14,234 nt of DNA from JANNRW01 sp031401815 (GTDB lineage: Bacteria; Desulfobacterota; Desulfuromonadia; Geobacterales; DSM-12255): contig JANNRW010000227.1 in assembly GCA_031401815.1 (NCBI GenBank), positions 1 through 14,234 on the forward strand. Reading direction: 5' to 3'. Below the pieces are notes generated by a model that did not search any database, was not told the origin of the DNA, and saw nothing but the letters and a program-made list of their open reading frames with translations. The position numbers were made by a program, and so were the translations under genes. Position 1 is the stretch's first letter. Each line of letters begins with the position of its first letter. Below are positions 1 through 6,674 of the stretch, piece after piece.

Positions 1-154
1 GGGGCTCGGGGCTCGGGGCTGAGGGCTCGGGGGTGAGGGCTGAGGGGTGAGGGCTCGGGGCTCGGGGCTCGGGGCTGAGGGCTCGGGGGTGAGGGCTCGG
101 GGCTCGGGGGTGAGGGCTCGGGGGTGGTGGGTGGTGGATGGTGGGTGGGGTTGG
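1..154 (+). repeat. G-rich heptanucleotide tandem repeat array (about 22 units, continues off the left edge)
   Basis: The first 154 bases divide in strict register into 22 consecutive 7-bp units without any indel. Units are variants of RGGGSTS, such as GGGGCTC, GGGGCTG, AGGGCTC, GGGGGTG and AGGGGTG; the last few drift to GTGGGTG, GTGGATG and GGGTTGG. Runs of three to five G occur in nearly every unit, so the plus strand could form G-quadruplexes (inference). The array lies upstream of the metX promoter and no coding sense is evident in it. The left boundary is cut by the window. It could be a variable-number repeat locus. Confidence 0.9.
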
Positions 155-181
155 TTGCAAGTAGCTGAAAAGAGTATTTGG

Positions 182-210
182 TTGACAACTTTCCTGCGGT
201 TACGTATGCT
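182..210 (+). promoter_or_regulatory. Predicted sigma70-type promoter of the metX operon
   Basis: A perfect -35 box TTGACA lies at 182-187 and is followed after exactly 17 bp by TATGCT at 205-210, which matches the -10 consensus at four of six bases. Transcription would begin near 217, about 14 bases before the 5' strand of riboswitch helix P1. The fit of spacing and position to the riboswitch is the main support. Confidence 0.75.
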
Positions 211-230
211 TCATTAACAATTGAATATAG

Positions 231-342
231 CTGTCTTATCAAGAGTGGTGGAGGGTATAGGCCCGACGAAACCACAGCAACCGGTTCCCGATAAGGGATT
301 GTCAGGTGCTAAATCCTACCCGAAGCGGGAACGATGAGATAG
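231..342 (+). promoter_or_regulatory. SAM-I (S-box) riboswitch aptamer
   Basis: The sequence carries the S-box conserved blocks in order: GTGGTGGAGGG, CCCGACGAAACCAC, GCAACC, GGTGCTAAATCC, a CCCGAAGCGGG hairpin (P4) and GATGAGATAG. Helix P1 closes the aptamer by pairing 231-240 with 333-342 over 10 bp, including two G-U pairs. By family knowledge this RNA binds S-adenosylmethionine and switches methionine genes off when SAM is high. It lies in the leader of metX, an expected target. Alternative pairing of the P1 3' strand with the terminator region (see the terminator entry) gives a classical transcription-attenuation OFF switch. Confidence 0.95.
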
Positions 343-365
343 GTGCATAAGACTTTAACGTCGGC

Positions 366-398
366 AAGCCCCTTCTCATCATGAAAAGGGGCTTTTTT
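366..398 (+). terminator. Riboswitch-controlled intrinsic terminator (expression platform)
   Basis: Bases 366-374 (AAGCCCCTT) pair perfectly with 386-394 (AAGGGGCTT), and T residues run from 393 to 398. A competing antiterminator is visible: 333-339 (GATGAGA) pairs with 374-380 (TCTCATC), and after a one-base bulge AGG (341-343) pairs with CCT (371-373) and GC (345-346) with GC (368-369). This uses the 3' strand of P1 and the 5' arm of the terminator, so SAM binding should free the terminator. The 3' arm (AAAAGGGG, 384-391) is also the only good Shine-Dalgarno sequence for the metX ATG at 400, with 8 nt spacing, so the same stem could also hide the ribosome binding site. Confidence 0.9.
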
Positions 399-399
399 C

Positions 400-1506
400 A
401 TGTCTGTCGGTATAGTGAAAGAGCAGAGCATAACTTTTGATGTTGATCTCAGACTGGAGAGCGGACGGATTCTTGGCCCGATAACCCAGGTGTATGAGAC
501 CTACGGCGAGCTTGACGCAGCCCGTTCCAACGCCATTTTAGTGGCGCATGCCTGGACCGGGAGCGCTCACCTTGCCGGCAGACAGAGCGAAGATGATCCC
601 AAGCTTGGCTGGTGGGATGCCATTGTAGGCCCTGGCAGACTTCTTGACACGGATCGCTACTTTATCATCTGCCCCAATGTCATTGGTTCATGCTACGGCT
701 CTACCGGGCCTGCATCGATCAATCCGAAAAACGGCAAGCGGTATAATCTCTCTTTTCCTGTCATAACTGTGCGCGATATGGTGCGAGCCCAGGCTCTGCT
801 GCTTGATCATCTGGGGATCACCAGGCTCGTAACAGTTCTGGGCGGAAGCATGGGGGGGATGCAGGCGCTCGAATGGGCAACGCAGTTCCCGGATCGGGTC
901 GCATCGATCATTGCCCTTGCCACGACTCCGGCACCATCTCCACAGGCCATAAGCCTTAATGCTGTTGCCAGATGGGCAATTTTCAACGACCCGACCTGGA
1001 AAAAAGGGGAGTACCGGAAAAACCCGAAAGATGGACTGGCGCTTGCCCGTGGCATAGGGCATATTACTTTTTTAAGCGACAAGTCGATGCAGGACAAGTT
1101 CGGTCGGCGTTTTGCCGCCAGGGACGGGCTTTTCGACTTTTTCGGACAGTTCGAGGTCGAGCGGTATCTGGGTTATAACGGCTACAATTTTGTAGACCGC
1201 TTCGATGCAAATTCGTTTCTTTATCTTGCAAAGGCGCTTGATCTGTACGATGTTGCGCAGGGGTATGAATCTCTTCAGGAGGCGCTGTCGCAGATCCGCT
1301 CCCCTGTCCAGCTTTTTGCCTTTACTTCGGACTGGCTTTATCCGCCAGACCAGACCGAGCTGCTCGCTAATGCCCTCAAAGAGGTTGGCAAGGATGTCGA
1401 GTATCACCTTATCCCTTCGCCATACGGACATGACGCATTTCTGCTCGAACATGAAACCTTTACCCCGCAGGTAAAAGCGTTTCTGGAGAGGGTTAACTCA
1501 TGCTGA
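400..1506 (+). CDS. metX: Homoserine O-acetyltransferase MetX
   Basis: This 368-residue alpha/beta-hydrolase-fold enzyme is predicted to transfer an acetyl group from acetyl-CoA to L-homoserine, the activating step of methionine synthesis, in the cytosol. The nucleophile elbow GGSMGG gives Ser150; the other triad members are Asp311 (FTSDWLYPP) and His344 (YGHDAFL). The family signatures HAWTGSAHLAG (50-60) and CYGSTGPASINP (98-109) are present, and the length is normal. The only in-frame ATG after an upstream stop at 382 is at 400, with the SD AAAAGGGG inside the terminator stem. A SAM-I riboswitch precedes it, which fits a methionine gene. It overlaps lpxC by 7 nt. Some members of this fold use succinyl-CoA; that is not excluded by reading alone. 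Confidence 0.95.
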   Translation: MSVGIVKEQSITFDVDLRLESGRILGPITQVYETYGELDAARSNAILVAHAWTGSAHLAGRQSEDDPKLGWWDAIVGPGRLLDTDRYFIICPNVIGSCYGSTGPASINPKNGKRYNLSFPVITVRDMVRAQALLLDHLGITRLVTVLGGSMGGMQALEWATQFPDRVASIIALATTPAPSPQAISLNAVARWAIFNDPTWKKGEYRKNPKDGLALARGIGHITFLSDKSMQDKFGRRFAARDGLFDFFGQFEVERYLGYNGYNFVDRFDANSFLYLAKALDLYDVAQGYESLQEALSQIRSPVQLFAFTSDWLYPPDQTELLANALKEVGKDVEYHLIPSPYGHDAFLLEHETFTPQVKAFLERVNSC

Positions 1507-2327
1507 AACGACAGACAACCATAAACAGGATTTTCAAGATAAGCGGTATCGGTCTTCATACGGGCAAAACAGTAACCCTTGAGTTCCTCCCCCGCCGTGA
1601 GTTCGGCATAGCCTTCTCAATCAATGGCACCCTCATTCCGGCACGCTACGACATGGTGGCTGATACCCGCCTTTCGACGCAGATTGCCTCTGGCAGCCTC
1701 TCAATATCAACCATAGAGCATCTGATGGCGGCATGCTATTTTGCCGGTGTGACAAACTGCCTGATATATATAGACGGCCCGGAAATACCGATAATGGACG
1801 GCTCTGCCTGGGAGTTCTATCACGAAATGTGGCGCGCCGGGATCTACGAATTCCCGGAAGCAGGGGTTTATCTCAAGGTGATAAAGCCTGTCGAAGTCAG
1901 GCACAATGATGCTTTTATAAAGGTAAAGCCTCTGAATACCCTGGATATAACCATGTCGATTGATTTCCGCTTGCCGGTAGGGAATCAGAAGAAGCGGGTC
2001 ATGGATGTTGAAAATGCCTTTTCCATCATCAATTCGCGAACCTTTGTGCTACAGGAAGAGATAGAGGCAATACAGAAGGCAGGGCTTGCAAAGGGTGGAT
2101 CACTGGACAATGCTGTTGTGATCGGGCTTGACGAGATTGTAAATCCGCATGGTCTGCGCTACGGCAAGGAGCTGGTAAACCACAAGATTCTTGATCTTAT
2201 CGGAGACATCTACACCAGCGGCTACCGTATCCTCGGGAAGATTGAGGCGCAAAAGACCGGGCACTACCTGAACAATCTGCTGCTGAGGGAGATTTTCTCC
2301 TCCACGGATAATTACACGATCTACTGA
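1500..2327 (+). CDS. lpxC: UDP-3-O-acyl-N-acetylglucosamine deacetylase LpxC
   Basis: LpxC is the zinc-dependent deacetylase that commits UDP-acyl-GlcNAc to lipid A synthesis. The 275-residue protein has the family motifs in order: SGIGLHTGK (15-23), STIEHLMAA (70-78), the hallmark AKGGSLDNAVVIG (197-209), HKILDLIGD (228-236) and GHYLNNLL (254-261). Presumed zinc ligands His74, His228 and Asp232, the general base Glu73 and His255 are all retained, so it should be active. It is about 30 residues shorter than E. coli LpxC (305), with a compact C-terminus. The ATG overlaps the metX stop and has the SD GGAGAGGG 7 nt upstream, so translation is likely coupled and transcription is under the metX riboswitch. 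Whether it is the only lpxC in the genome cannot be told here. Confidence 0.92.
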   Translation: MLKRQTTINRIFKISGIGLHTGKTVTLEFLPRREFGIAFSINGTLIPARYDMVADTRLSTQIASGSLSISTIEHLMAACYFAGVTNCLIYIDGPEIPIMDGSAWEFYHEMWRAGIYEFPEAGVYLKVIKPVEVRHNDAFIKVKPLNTLDITMSIDFRLPVGNQKKRVMDVENAFSIINSRTFVLQEEIEAIQKAGLAKGGSLDNAVVIGLDEIVNPHGLRYGKELVNHKILDLIGDIYTSGYRILGKIEAQKTGHYLNNLLLREIFSSTDNYTIY

Positions 2328-2355
2328 TAATAAAAAAAACAGAACCGGAGCAGTT

Positions 2356-2643
2356 ATGAAGATTACCCGCAAGCAGGTTGAGCAGGTGGCACTCCTTGCC
2401 AGGCTGGAGCTGGCAGGTGAGGAGATCGATGCCTTTACCGGCCAGATGGATGCTATCCTTGTGTATGTAGAGAAGTTGAACGAACTTGATACAGATGGCA
2501 TTGTTCCTACTGCCCATGCCGTGCCGATGGAGAACTCCTTCAGGCCTGACGAGATGCGCCCCTCGATAGGTGCTGAGCGCGCGCTCTGCAACGCTCCGGG
2601 ACGGATCGGAGATTACTTCCGCGTACCTAAAGTCATTGAATAA
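2356..2643 (+). CDS. gatC: Glutamyl/aspartyl-tRNA amidotransferase subunit C
   Basis: This 95-residue protein is the small GatC subunit that wraps around GatA and stabilises the GatCAB complex. It shows the typical start MKITRKQVEQVALLARLEL, the helical segment FTGQMDAILVYVEKLNELDTD (27-47), then the conserved V-P-T-AHAVPMENSFRPDE stretch (50-66) and the terminal FRVPKVIE. The length is normal for the family. The ATG has the SD CGGAG at 2346-2350 and starts 28 nt after lpxC, so it probably belongs to the same transcript. gatA follows after a spacer occupied by a long hairpin. Confidence 0.95.
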   Translation: MKITRKQVEQVALLARLELAGEEIDAFTGQMDAILVYVEKLNELDTDGIVPTAHAVPMENSFRPDEMRPSIGAERALCNAPGRIGDYFRVPKVIE

Positions 2644-2708
2644 ATCAGGTTTAGGTTAAGGTTTAGGTTGAGGATTTTTCTTAACCTTAACCTTAACCTA
2701 AACCTGAT
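2644..2708. repeat. 29-bp hairpin built from 6-bp telomere-like units between gatC and gatA
   Basis: Arms 2644-2672 and 2680-2708 are reverse complements over 29 bp with one mismatch and one G-U pair; the 7-nt loop is GATTTTT. The left arm reads as hexamers ATCAGG-TTTAGG-TTAAGG-TTTAGG-TTGAG and the right arm contains TTAACC three times and TAAACC once. It starts one base after the gatC stop codon and there is no T-run after the 3' arm, so it is a poor terminator; it may modulate mRNA stability or partial transcription into gatA (inference). Confidence 0.88.
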
Positions 2709-2731
2709 CCTTAATTCGGAGATTCACACTC

Positions 2732-4189
2732 ATGGAACTTTTTGACCTTACCATCCACGAACTGCACGACAAGCTGAAACGCAGGGAACTCTCTTCCGTA
2801 GAGGCGACTCAGGCTATGCTGGCTCGTATAAAGGCGACCGACGACAGGGTGAATGCCTTTATCACAGTGACTTCAGAGGAGGCGCTCAAAAGCGCTGACG
2901 AGGCTGACAAGCGTATTGCTGCGGGCAATATTGACATCCTGACCGGAATTCCGGTGGCATTGAAGGATATCTTCCTGACCAAAGGGGTTCGGACTACCTG
3001 TGCTTCGAAGATCCTCGATAATTTCATCCCCCCTTACGATGCCACTTCCTGGCAGAAACTGAAGGAGCGGGGGGCGGTGCTTCTGGGGAAGCTGAATCAG
3101 GATGAATTTGCCATGGGCTCTTCCTGTGAGTCGAGCGCTTTTGGCCCAACCCGTAACCCCTGGGATCTGGAGTGCATCCCTGGTGGTTCATCCGGCGGCT
3201 CTGCTGCGGCAATAGCGGCTCTACAGGCAACAGCAACCCTTGGAACCGACACTGGAGGTTCTATCCGCCAGCCTGCTGCCCACTGCGGTTGTGTCGGTCT
3301 AAAACCGACCTATGGGCGAGTCTCCCGATACGGGGTCATTGCCTATGCCTCGTCTCTTGACCAGGTTGGGCCAATCACCCGTGATGTTCGGGATGCTGCC
3401 ATCCTGCTGGGTGCCATTTCCGGTCATGATCCGCTCGATTCAACCAGTGTGAACAGGCCGGTTCCGGATTACACCAGAACTCTTGTACCTGATATCAAGG
3501 GGATGAAGATAGGTCTGCCCAAAGAGTATTTTATCTCCGGGCTCGATCCGGATGTGCAGAGAGCTATGGATCAGGCTATTGAAACCTGTAGAGGGCTTGG
3601 GGCTGAATTCATCGATATCAGCCTCCCTCACACCGACTACGCTGTTGCCTGCTACTATCTGATCGCAACTGCCGAGGCGAGCTCCAACCTCGCCCGGTAT
3701 GACGGAGTCCGTTTTGGCCATCGCTCTGGTGACCCCAAAGGGTTGCTGGATATGTACTGCAAATCCAGAGCTGAGGGGTTCGGCACCGAGGTCAAGCGGC
3801 GGATCATGCTTGGGACCTACGCCCTCTCCTCAGGCTACTACGATGCCTATTATCTGAAGGCCCAGAAGGTGCGGACACTCATCATGCAGGATTTCCTCAA
3901 GGCATTTGAAAAGGTTGATGTCATCCTCACACCGGTTACACCAACTCCAGCATTCAGAATAGGAGAGAAGACGAATGATCCGCTACAGATGTACCTCTCC
4001 GATATCTTCACCATACCGACCAATCTGGCTGGCACCTGCGCCCTTTCAGTCCCTGCGGGGCTAAGCTCTGCGGGGCTGCCGATCGGACTGCAACTGATCG
4101 GGCGCCCTTTTGGCGAGGAAGAGATAATTCGTGCCGGTTATGCCTTTGAACAGGCGACAGCGTGGCACAAACGAAAAGCCAGCTTTTAG
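2732..4189 (+). CDS. gatA: Glutamyl/aspartyl-tRNA amidotransferase subunit A
   Basis: GatA is the amidase-signature subunit that hydrolyses glutamine and passes ammonia to GatB for conversion of Glu-tRNA(Gln) or Asp-tRNA(Asn). The 485-residue protein has the Ser-cisSer-Lys triad: Lys78 in PVALKDIF, cis-Ser153 in GGSSGGSAAA (151-160) and nucleophile Ser177 in GTDTGGSIRQPAA (171-183). Length and the C-terminal PTNLAGTCALSVPAG and GLPIGLQLIG segments are normal. The start ATG follows TTCGGAGATTC, giving the SD CGGAG. gatC is upstream across a hairpin; gatB is separated by a toxin-antitoxin insertion, which is unusual since gatCAB is often contiguous. Confidence 0.97.
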   Translation: MELFDLTIHELHDKLKRRELSSVEATQAMLARIKATDDRVNAFITVTSEEALKSADEADKRIAAGNIDILTGIPVALKDIFLTKGVRTTCASKILDNFIPPYDATSWQKLKERGAVLLGKLNQDEFAMGSSCESSAFGPTRNPWDLECIPGGSSGGSAAAIAALQATATLGTDTGGSIRQPAAHCGCVGLKPTYGRVSRYGVIAYASSLDQVGPITRDVRDAAILLGAISGHDPLDSTSVNRPVPDYTRTLVPDIKGMKIGLPKEYFISGLDPDVQRAMDQAIETCRGLGAEFIDISLPHTDYAVACYYLIATAEASSNLARYDGVRFGHRSGDPKGLLDMYCKSRAEGFGTEVKRRIMLGTYALSSGYYDAYYLKAQKVRTLIMQDFLKAFEKVDVILTPVTPTPAFRIGEKTNDPLQMYLSDIFTIPTNLAGTCALSVPAGLSSAGLPIGLQLIGRPFGEEEIIRAGYAFEQATAWHKRKASF

Positions 4190-4319
4190 TGAGTAAAAAC
4201 ATGAACAAACAACATGAAATACCAACAAGTCATCAATAGCGAGGAGCACCAATCGCCGTTTTTGGGGTCAAATGATTTATAAGTCTACGTCAACTCGGCA
4301 GAAGTTTAAGGGGGTAAAT

Positions 4320-4547
4320 ATGCACGGCACACAAGAGATTATTAAGGAAGCAACTGCCTTGCCGGTTGAAGAGCGGGCTCTTGTTGTTGATTCACTGCTT
4401 CGTTCGCTTAATACTCCCGATCCTGATATTGAAAAAGAATGGCTTATTGTTGCACATCGTCGCCTTGCCGGTCTCCGTGCTGGCAGAGCAAAAGAAATTC
4501 CAGGGGATGAAGTCTTTGCCAGAATACGGGAAAGGTTTGACCGGTGA
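4320..4547 (+). CDS. Type II antitoxin, putative addiction-module component family (75 aa)
   Basis: The 75-residue acidic protein resembles the short 'addiction module component' antitoxins (TIGR02574/PF09720-like): an N-terminal helix IIKEATALPVEERALVVDSL (7-26), the LLRSLNTPDPDIEKEW segment, and a C-terminal tail ending in EIPGDEVFARIRERF. I choose ATG 4320 because AAGGGGG (4308-4314) lies 5 nt upstream; an earlier in-frame ATG at 4272 lacks an SD. It overlaps the toxin start by 4 nt (GTGA), the usual coupled arrangement. By family analogy it would neutralise the adjacent toxin and repress its own promoter. No clear promoter box was found in 4190-4319. Confidence 0.82.
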   Translation: MHGTQEIIKEATALPVEERALVVDSLLRSLNTPDPDIEKEWLIVAHRRLAGLRAGRAKEIPGDEVFARIRERFDR

Positions 4548-4834
4548 ATTACTCATTTCATTTTGAGGCTGAGGCCGAACTGGTTGCGGCAATAAACTAC
4601 TATGAGGATTGTGAACATGGTCTGGGTGAAGATTTTTCGCTGGAAGTCTACTCAGCAATAAGAAATATTCTATCTTTTCCTGCCGCCTGGCCAATAATTG
4701 ATGATCCTGTCCGGCGCTGTCTCGTTCATCGTTTTCCTTTTGGTGTGCTATATAGCGTTGAACCGGATCGGATCTTCATTTTGGCAATCATGAATCTTCA
4801 TCGTCACCCTGACTACTGGAAAACAAGGAAATGA
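4544..4834 (+). CDS. RelE/ParE superfamily toxin (96 aa)
   Basis: The 96-residue protein has the ParE/RelE layout: FHFEAEAELVAAINYYED (5-22) as the N-terminal strand and helix, a long second helix to residue 45, then DPVRRCLVHRFPFGVLYSVE (54-73) and the C-terminal strand IFILAIMNLHRHPDYW (77-92). The -RF-PFG-LY- and H-R-P-YW motifs are typical of ParE-like partners of addiction-module antitoxins. The start codon is GTG at 4544, overlapping the antitoxin stop. Whether it poisons gyrase (ParE type) or cleaves mRNA (RelE type) cannot be decided; the ParE-like sequence is only suggestive. The pair sits between gatA and gatB, and gatB may be partly served by its transcript. Confidence 0.82.
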   Translation: MNYSFHFEAEAELVAAINYYEDCEHGLGEDFSLEVYSAIRNILSFPAAWPIIDDPVRRCLVHRFPFGVLYSVEPDRIFILAIMNLHRHPDYWKTRK

Positions 4835-4850
4835 TTTTCTGCGGCATTAA

Positions 4851-4982
4851 ACATTTCAAGCAAGCGAGAAGATAATAACTGATTTCATGGAAGAAGTTCT
4901 CGAGGGGATTGCCGACGCGGATGCCGGTTGCGTCATAACCACGGAAGAGCTGCTCAATAGATTGGATTCATGGCAAAAGTAG
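4851..4982 (+). pseudogene. Truncated small ORF, possible remnant of an antitoxin-like protein
   Basis: After a stop at 4848 the frame is open to a TAG at 4980-4982. From the ATG at 4887 it codes for only 31 residues, ending in VITTEELLNRLDSWQK. No SD precedes that ATG. The tail looks like the C-terminus of a small regulatory or antitoxin protein (helix, then -ITTEELL-RLDSW-), so I read it as the 3' end of a gene whose start was lost when the neighbouring module arrived. It could equally be a real micro-ORF or chance. I do not recognise a specific family. Confidence 0.35.
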
Positions 4983-5010
4983 GTTAACCTCTCGATTTAG
5001 AGAGGTTAAC
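4983..5010. promoter_or_regulatory. Perfect 11-bp inverted repeat upstream of gatB
   Basis: GTTAACCTCTC (4983-4993) is perfectly complementary to GAGAGGTTAAC (5000-5010) with a 6-nt loop GATTTA. The left part is also inside the 10-bp palindrome AGGTTAACCT (4981-4990). No T-run follows, so it is more like an operator or an mRNA leader hairpin than a terminator. It starts just after the truncated ORF and ends 42 bases before the gatB start. Confidence 0.6.
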
Positions 5011-5052
5011 GATCAAACAATGCAGCGATAAAAGTTTGTCCGGAGTAACTAA

Positions 5053-6489
5053 ATGAACTACCAACCCGTCATCGGTCTCGAAGTCCATGTTCAGCTGAAA
5101 ACCGACACCAAGATCTTCTGCGGCTGTTCCACTACCTTCGGTGCTACCCCCAACTCGCAGACCTGTCCGGTCTGTCTCGGCCTGCCCGGCGCACTGCCGG
5201 TGTTGAATAAAAAGGTCGTGGAATATGCCATCAAGGCCGGTCTGGCAACCGATTGCGCTATTGCCCCCCGCTCTGTTTTTGCCCGGAAAAACTACTTTTA
5301 TCCTGATCTCCCCAAGGGGTACCAGATAAGTCAGTATGAACTTCCCATCTGCGAGCACGGACATCTGGACATCGAAGTTGAAGGGGTTGGGAAAAGGATC
5401 GGTATCACAAGAATTCATATGGAAGAGGATGCGGGTAAACTTGTGCATAGCGACCTGCCGGGTCTTGGCGGCGGCTCAGGAGTGGATTTGAACCGGGCCT
5501 GCACACCGCTTCTGGAGATCGTCTCTGAACCGGATATAAGAACTGCGGACGAAGCGGTCGCCTATCTCAAGAAACTGCACCAGATAGTCGTCTACCTCGG
5601 CATTTGCGATGGCAATATGGAGGAGGGGAGTTTTCGCTGCGATGCCAATGTTTCTGTCATGCCGGTCGGCGCCTCCACCTTCGGCACTCGCACGGAAACC
5701 AAGAACGTCAACTCCTTCCGTTTTGTGAAACAGGCCATCGAATACGAGATCGAGCGGCAGATCGAAGTCATCGAGGACGGGGGAAAGATCGTCCAGGAGA
5801 CCCGGCTCTTCGATCCCGACAGCGGCACAACCCGCTCCATGCGCGGCAAGGAAGATGCTCACGACTATCGCTACTTCCCTGATCCTGATCTGGTTCCGCT
5901 GATTATTTCGAATGAATGGGTCGAGGATACCCGTCTAGGGCTCCCTGAACTCCCGGAGGCAAAACTTTCCCGTTACCAGAGTGAACTCGGCCTTTCGCTC
6001 TATGATGCGGAGGTTTTGACCGCTACACGGGGGCTCGCTTCATATTATGAAGAAACTCTTGCAGCCGGTGCACAGCCGAAAGCTGTTGCCAACTGGGTTT
6101 TGGGTGAGGTTACCAGATGGCTGAATGATAATGGTCTCGATATAACCGGCTGCCCGGTGACTCCTTCACTCCTTGCTGCACTGCTAGTCCTGATCGACAA
6201 GGGGACGATCTCCAACAAGATCGCCAAAACGGTTTTCGATGAGATGTGGCAGTCCGGCAAGCGACCGGAAGAGATCGTTGCAGAAAAGGGGCTGGTGCAG
6301 GTCTCTGACACAGGCGAGATCGAGAAGATCATCGACGAGATCATGACTGCCAACATGGGGCAGGTGGAAGAGTACCGGGGGGGGAAGGAAAAAGTCTTCG
6401 GTTTTTTCGTCGGTCAGGTGATGCGTGCCTCGAAAGGGAAGGCCAATCCGGCTGTGGTGAACGATCTTCTGCTACAGAAGCTTAAGTGA
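5053..6489 (+). CDS. gatB: Glutamyl/aspartyl-tRNA amidotransferase subunit B
   Basis: GatB binds the misacylated tRNA, activates its side-chain carboxylate with ATP and accepts ammonia from GatA. The 478-residue protein begins YQPVIGLEVHVQL and has the four zinc-binding cysteines C23, C25, C38 and C41 (FCGCSTTFG...TCPVCLG). It continues with FARKNYFYPDLPKGYQISQ (76-94), HMEEDAGK (122-129) and VDLNRACTPLLEIVSEPD, all hallmarks of the GatB catalytic cradle. The C-terminal ~150 residues form the helical and YqeY-like tail domain that contacts tRNA, ending NPAVVNDLLLQKLK. SD CGGAG at 5041-5045 supports the ATG. It lies 218 nt after the toxin gene, so it may need its own promoter or read-through. 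Confidence 0.97.
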   Translation: MNYQPVIGLEVHVQLKTDTKIFCGCSTTFGATPNSQTCPVCLGLPGALPVLNKKVVEYAIKAGLATDCAIAPRSVFARKNYFYPDLPKGYQISQYELPICEHGHLDIEVEGVGKRIGITRIHMEEDAGKLVHSDLPGLGGGSGVDLNRACTPLLEIVSEPDIRTADEAVAYLKKLHQIVVYLGICDGNMEEGSFRCDANVSVMPVGASTFGTRTETKNVNSFRFVKQAIEYEIERQIEVIEDGGKIVQETRLFDPDSGTTRSMRGKEDAHDYRYFPDPDLVPLIISNEWVEDTRLGLPELPEAKLSRYQSELGLSLYDAEVLTATRGLASYYEETLAAGAQPKAVANWVLGEVTRWLNDNGLDITGCPVTPSLLAALLVLIDKGTISNKIAKTVFDEMWQSGKRPEEIVAEKGLVQVSDTGEIEKIIDEIMTANMGQVEEYRGGKEKVFGFFVGQVMRASKGKANPAVVNDLLLQKLK

Positions 6490-6515
6490 CTATTCAGTGC
6501 ATAAGAAAAAGATGT

Positions 6516-6638
6516 CATTCCCGAGTATCCCCCCTCCCTTGACGGGAGGGGGTCAGGGGGTGGGTGAAGCTTTAACTGGCTGTGAATGTGGCACTTTCAC
6601 CCCCTCCCTGACCCTCCCCCGTCAAGGGGGAGGGAATG
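6516..6638. repeat. C/G-rich imperfect inverted-repeat element between convergent genes
   Basis: Several complementary blocks occur in symmetric order: CATTCCC (6516-6522) with GGGAATG (6632-6638), TTGACGGG (6539-6546) with CCCGTCAA (6618-6625), GGTCAGGG (6551-6558) with CCCTGACC (6606-6613), and GGGTGAA (6562-6568) with TTCACCC (6596-6602). The loop holds about 27 bases. Similar CCCTCCC-TTGACGGG-AGGG-GTCAGGG words are, as I recall, a common dispersed intergenic palindrome in many proteobacteria, so this is probably a REP- or MITE-like copy. Placed between the ends of gatB and the CapA-like gene it could act as a bidirectional terminator, although no T-run is present. Confidence 0.75.
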
Positions 6639-6674
6639 TTTGGTGAGTTTAGCGGAAGATTATCGCTAATCTGG

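Noticed and set aside
1..154. CRISPR array at the left end
   Set aside because: Units are 7 bp with no spacers, and no cas-like genes are present.
4201..4281. Two tiny ORFs (12 and 22 codons) between gatA and the antitoxin gene
   Set aside because: They have no clear SD, overlap each other in different frames, and their translations resemble nothing I know.
4255..4283. TATAAG at 4278 as a -10 box for the toxin-antitoxin pair
   Set aside because: The sequence at the proper -35 distance (GCCGTT) is a poor match, so the promoter could not be supported.
5476..5862. Long open frame of 128 codons on the minus strand inside gatB
   Set aside because: It lies wholly within a strongly conserved gatB frame, has no recognisable domain and is explained by codon composition. 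The same applies to opposite-strand frames in metX, serS, atpF and atpA.
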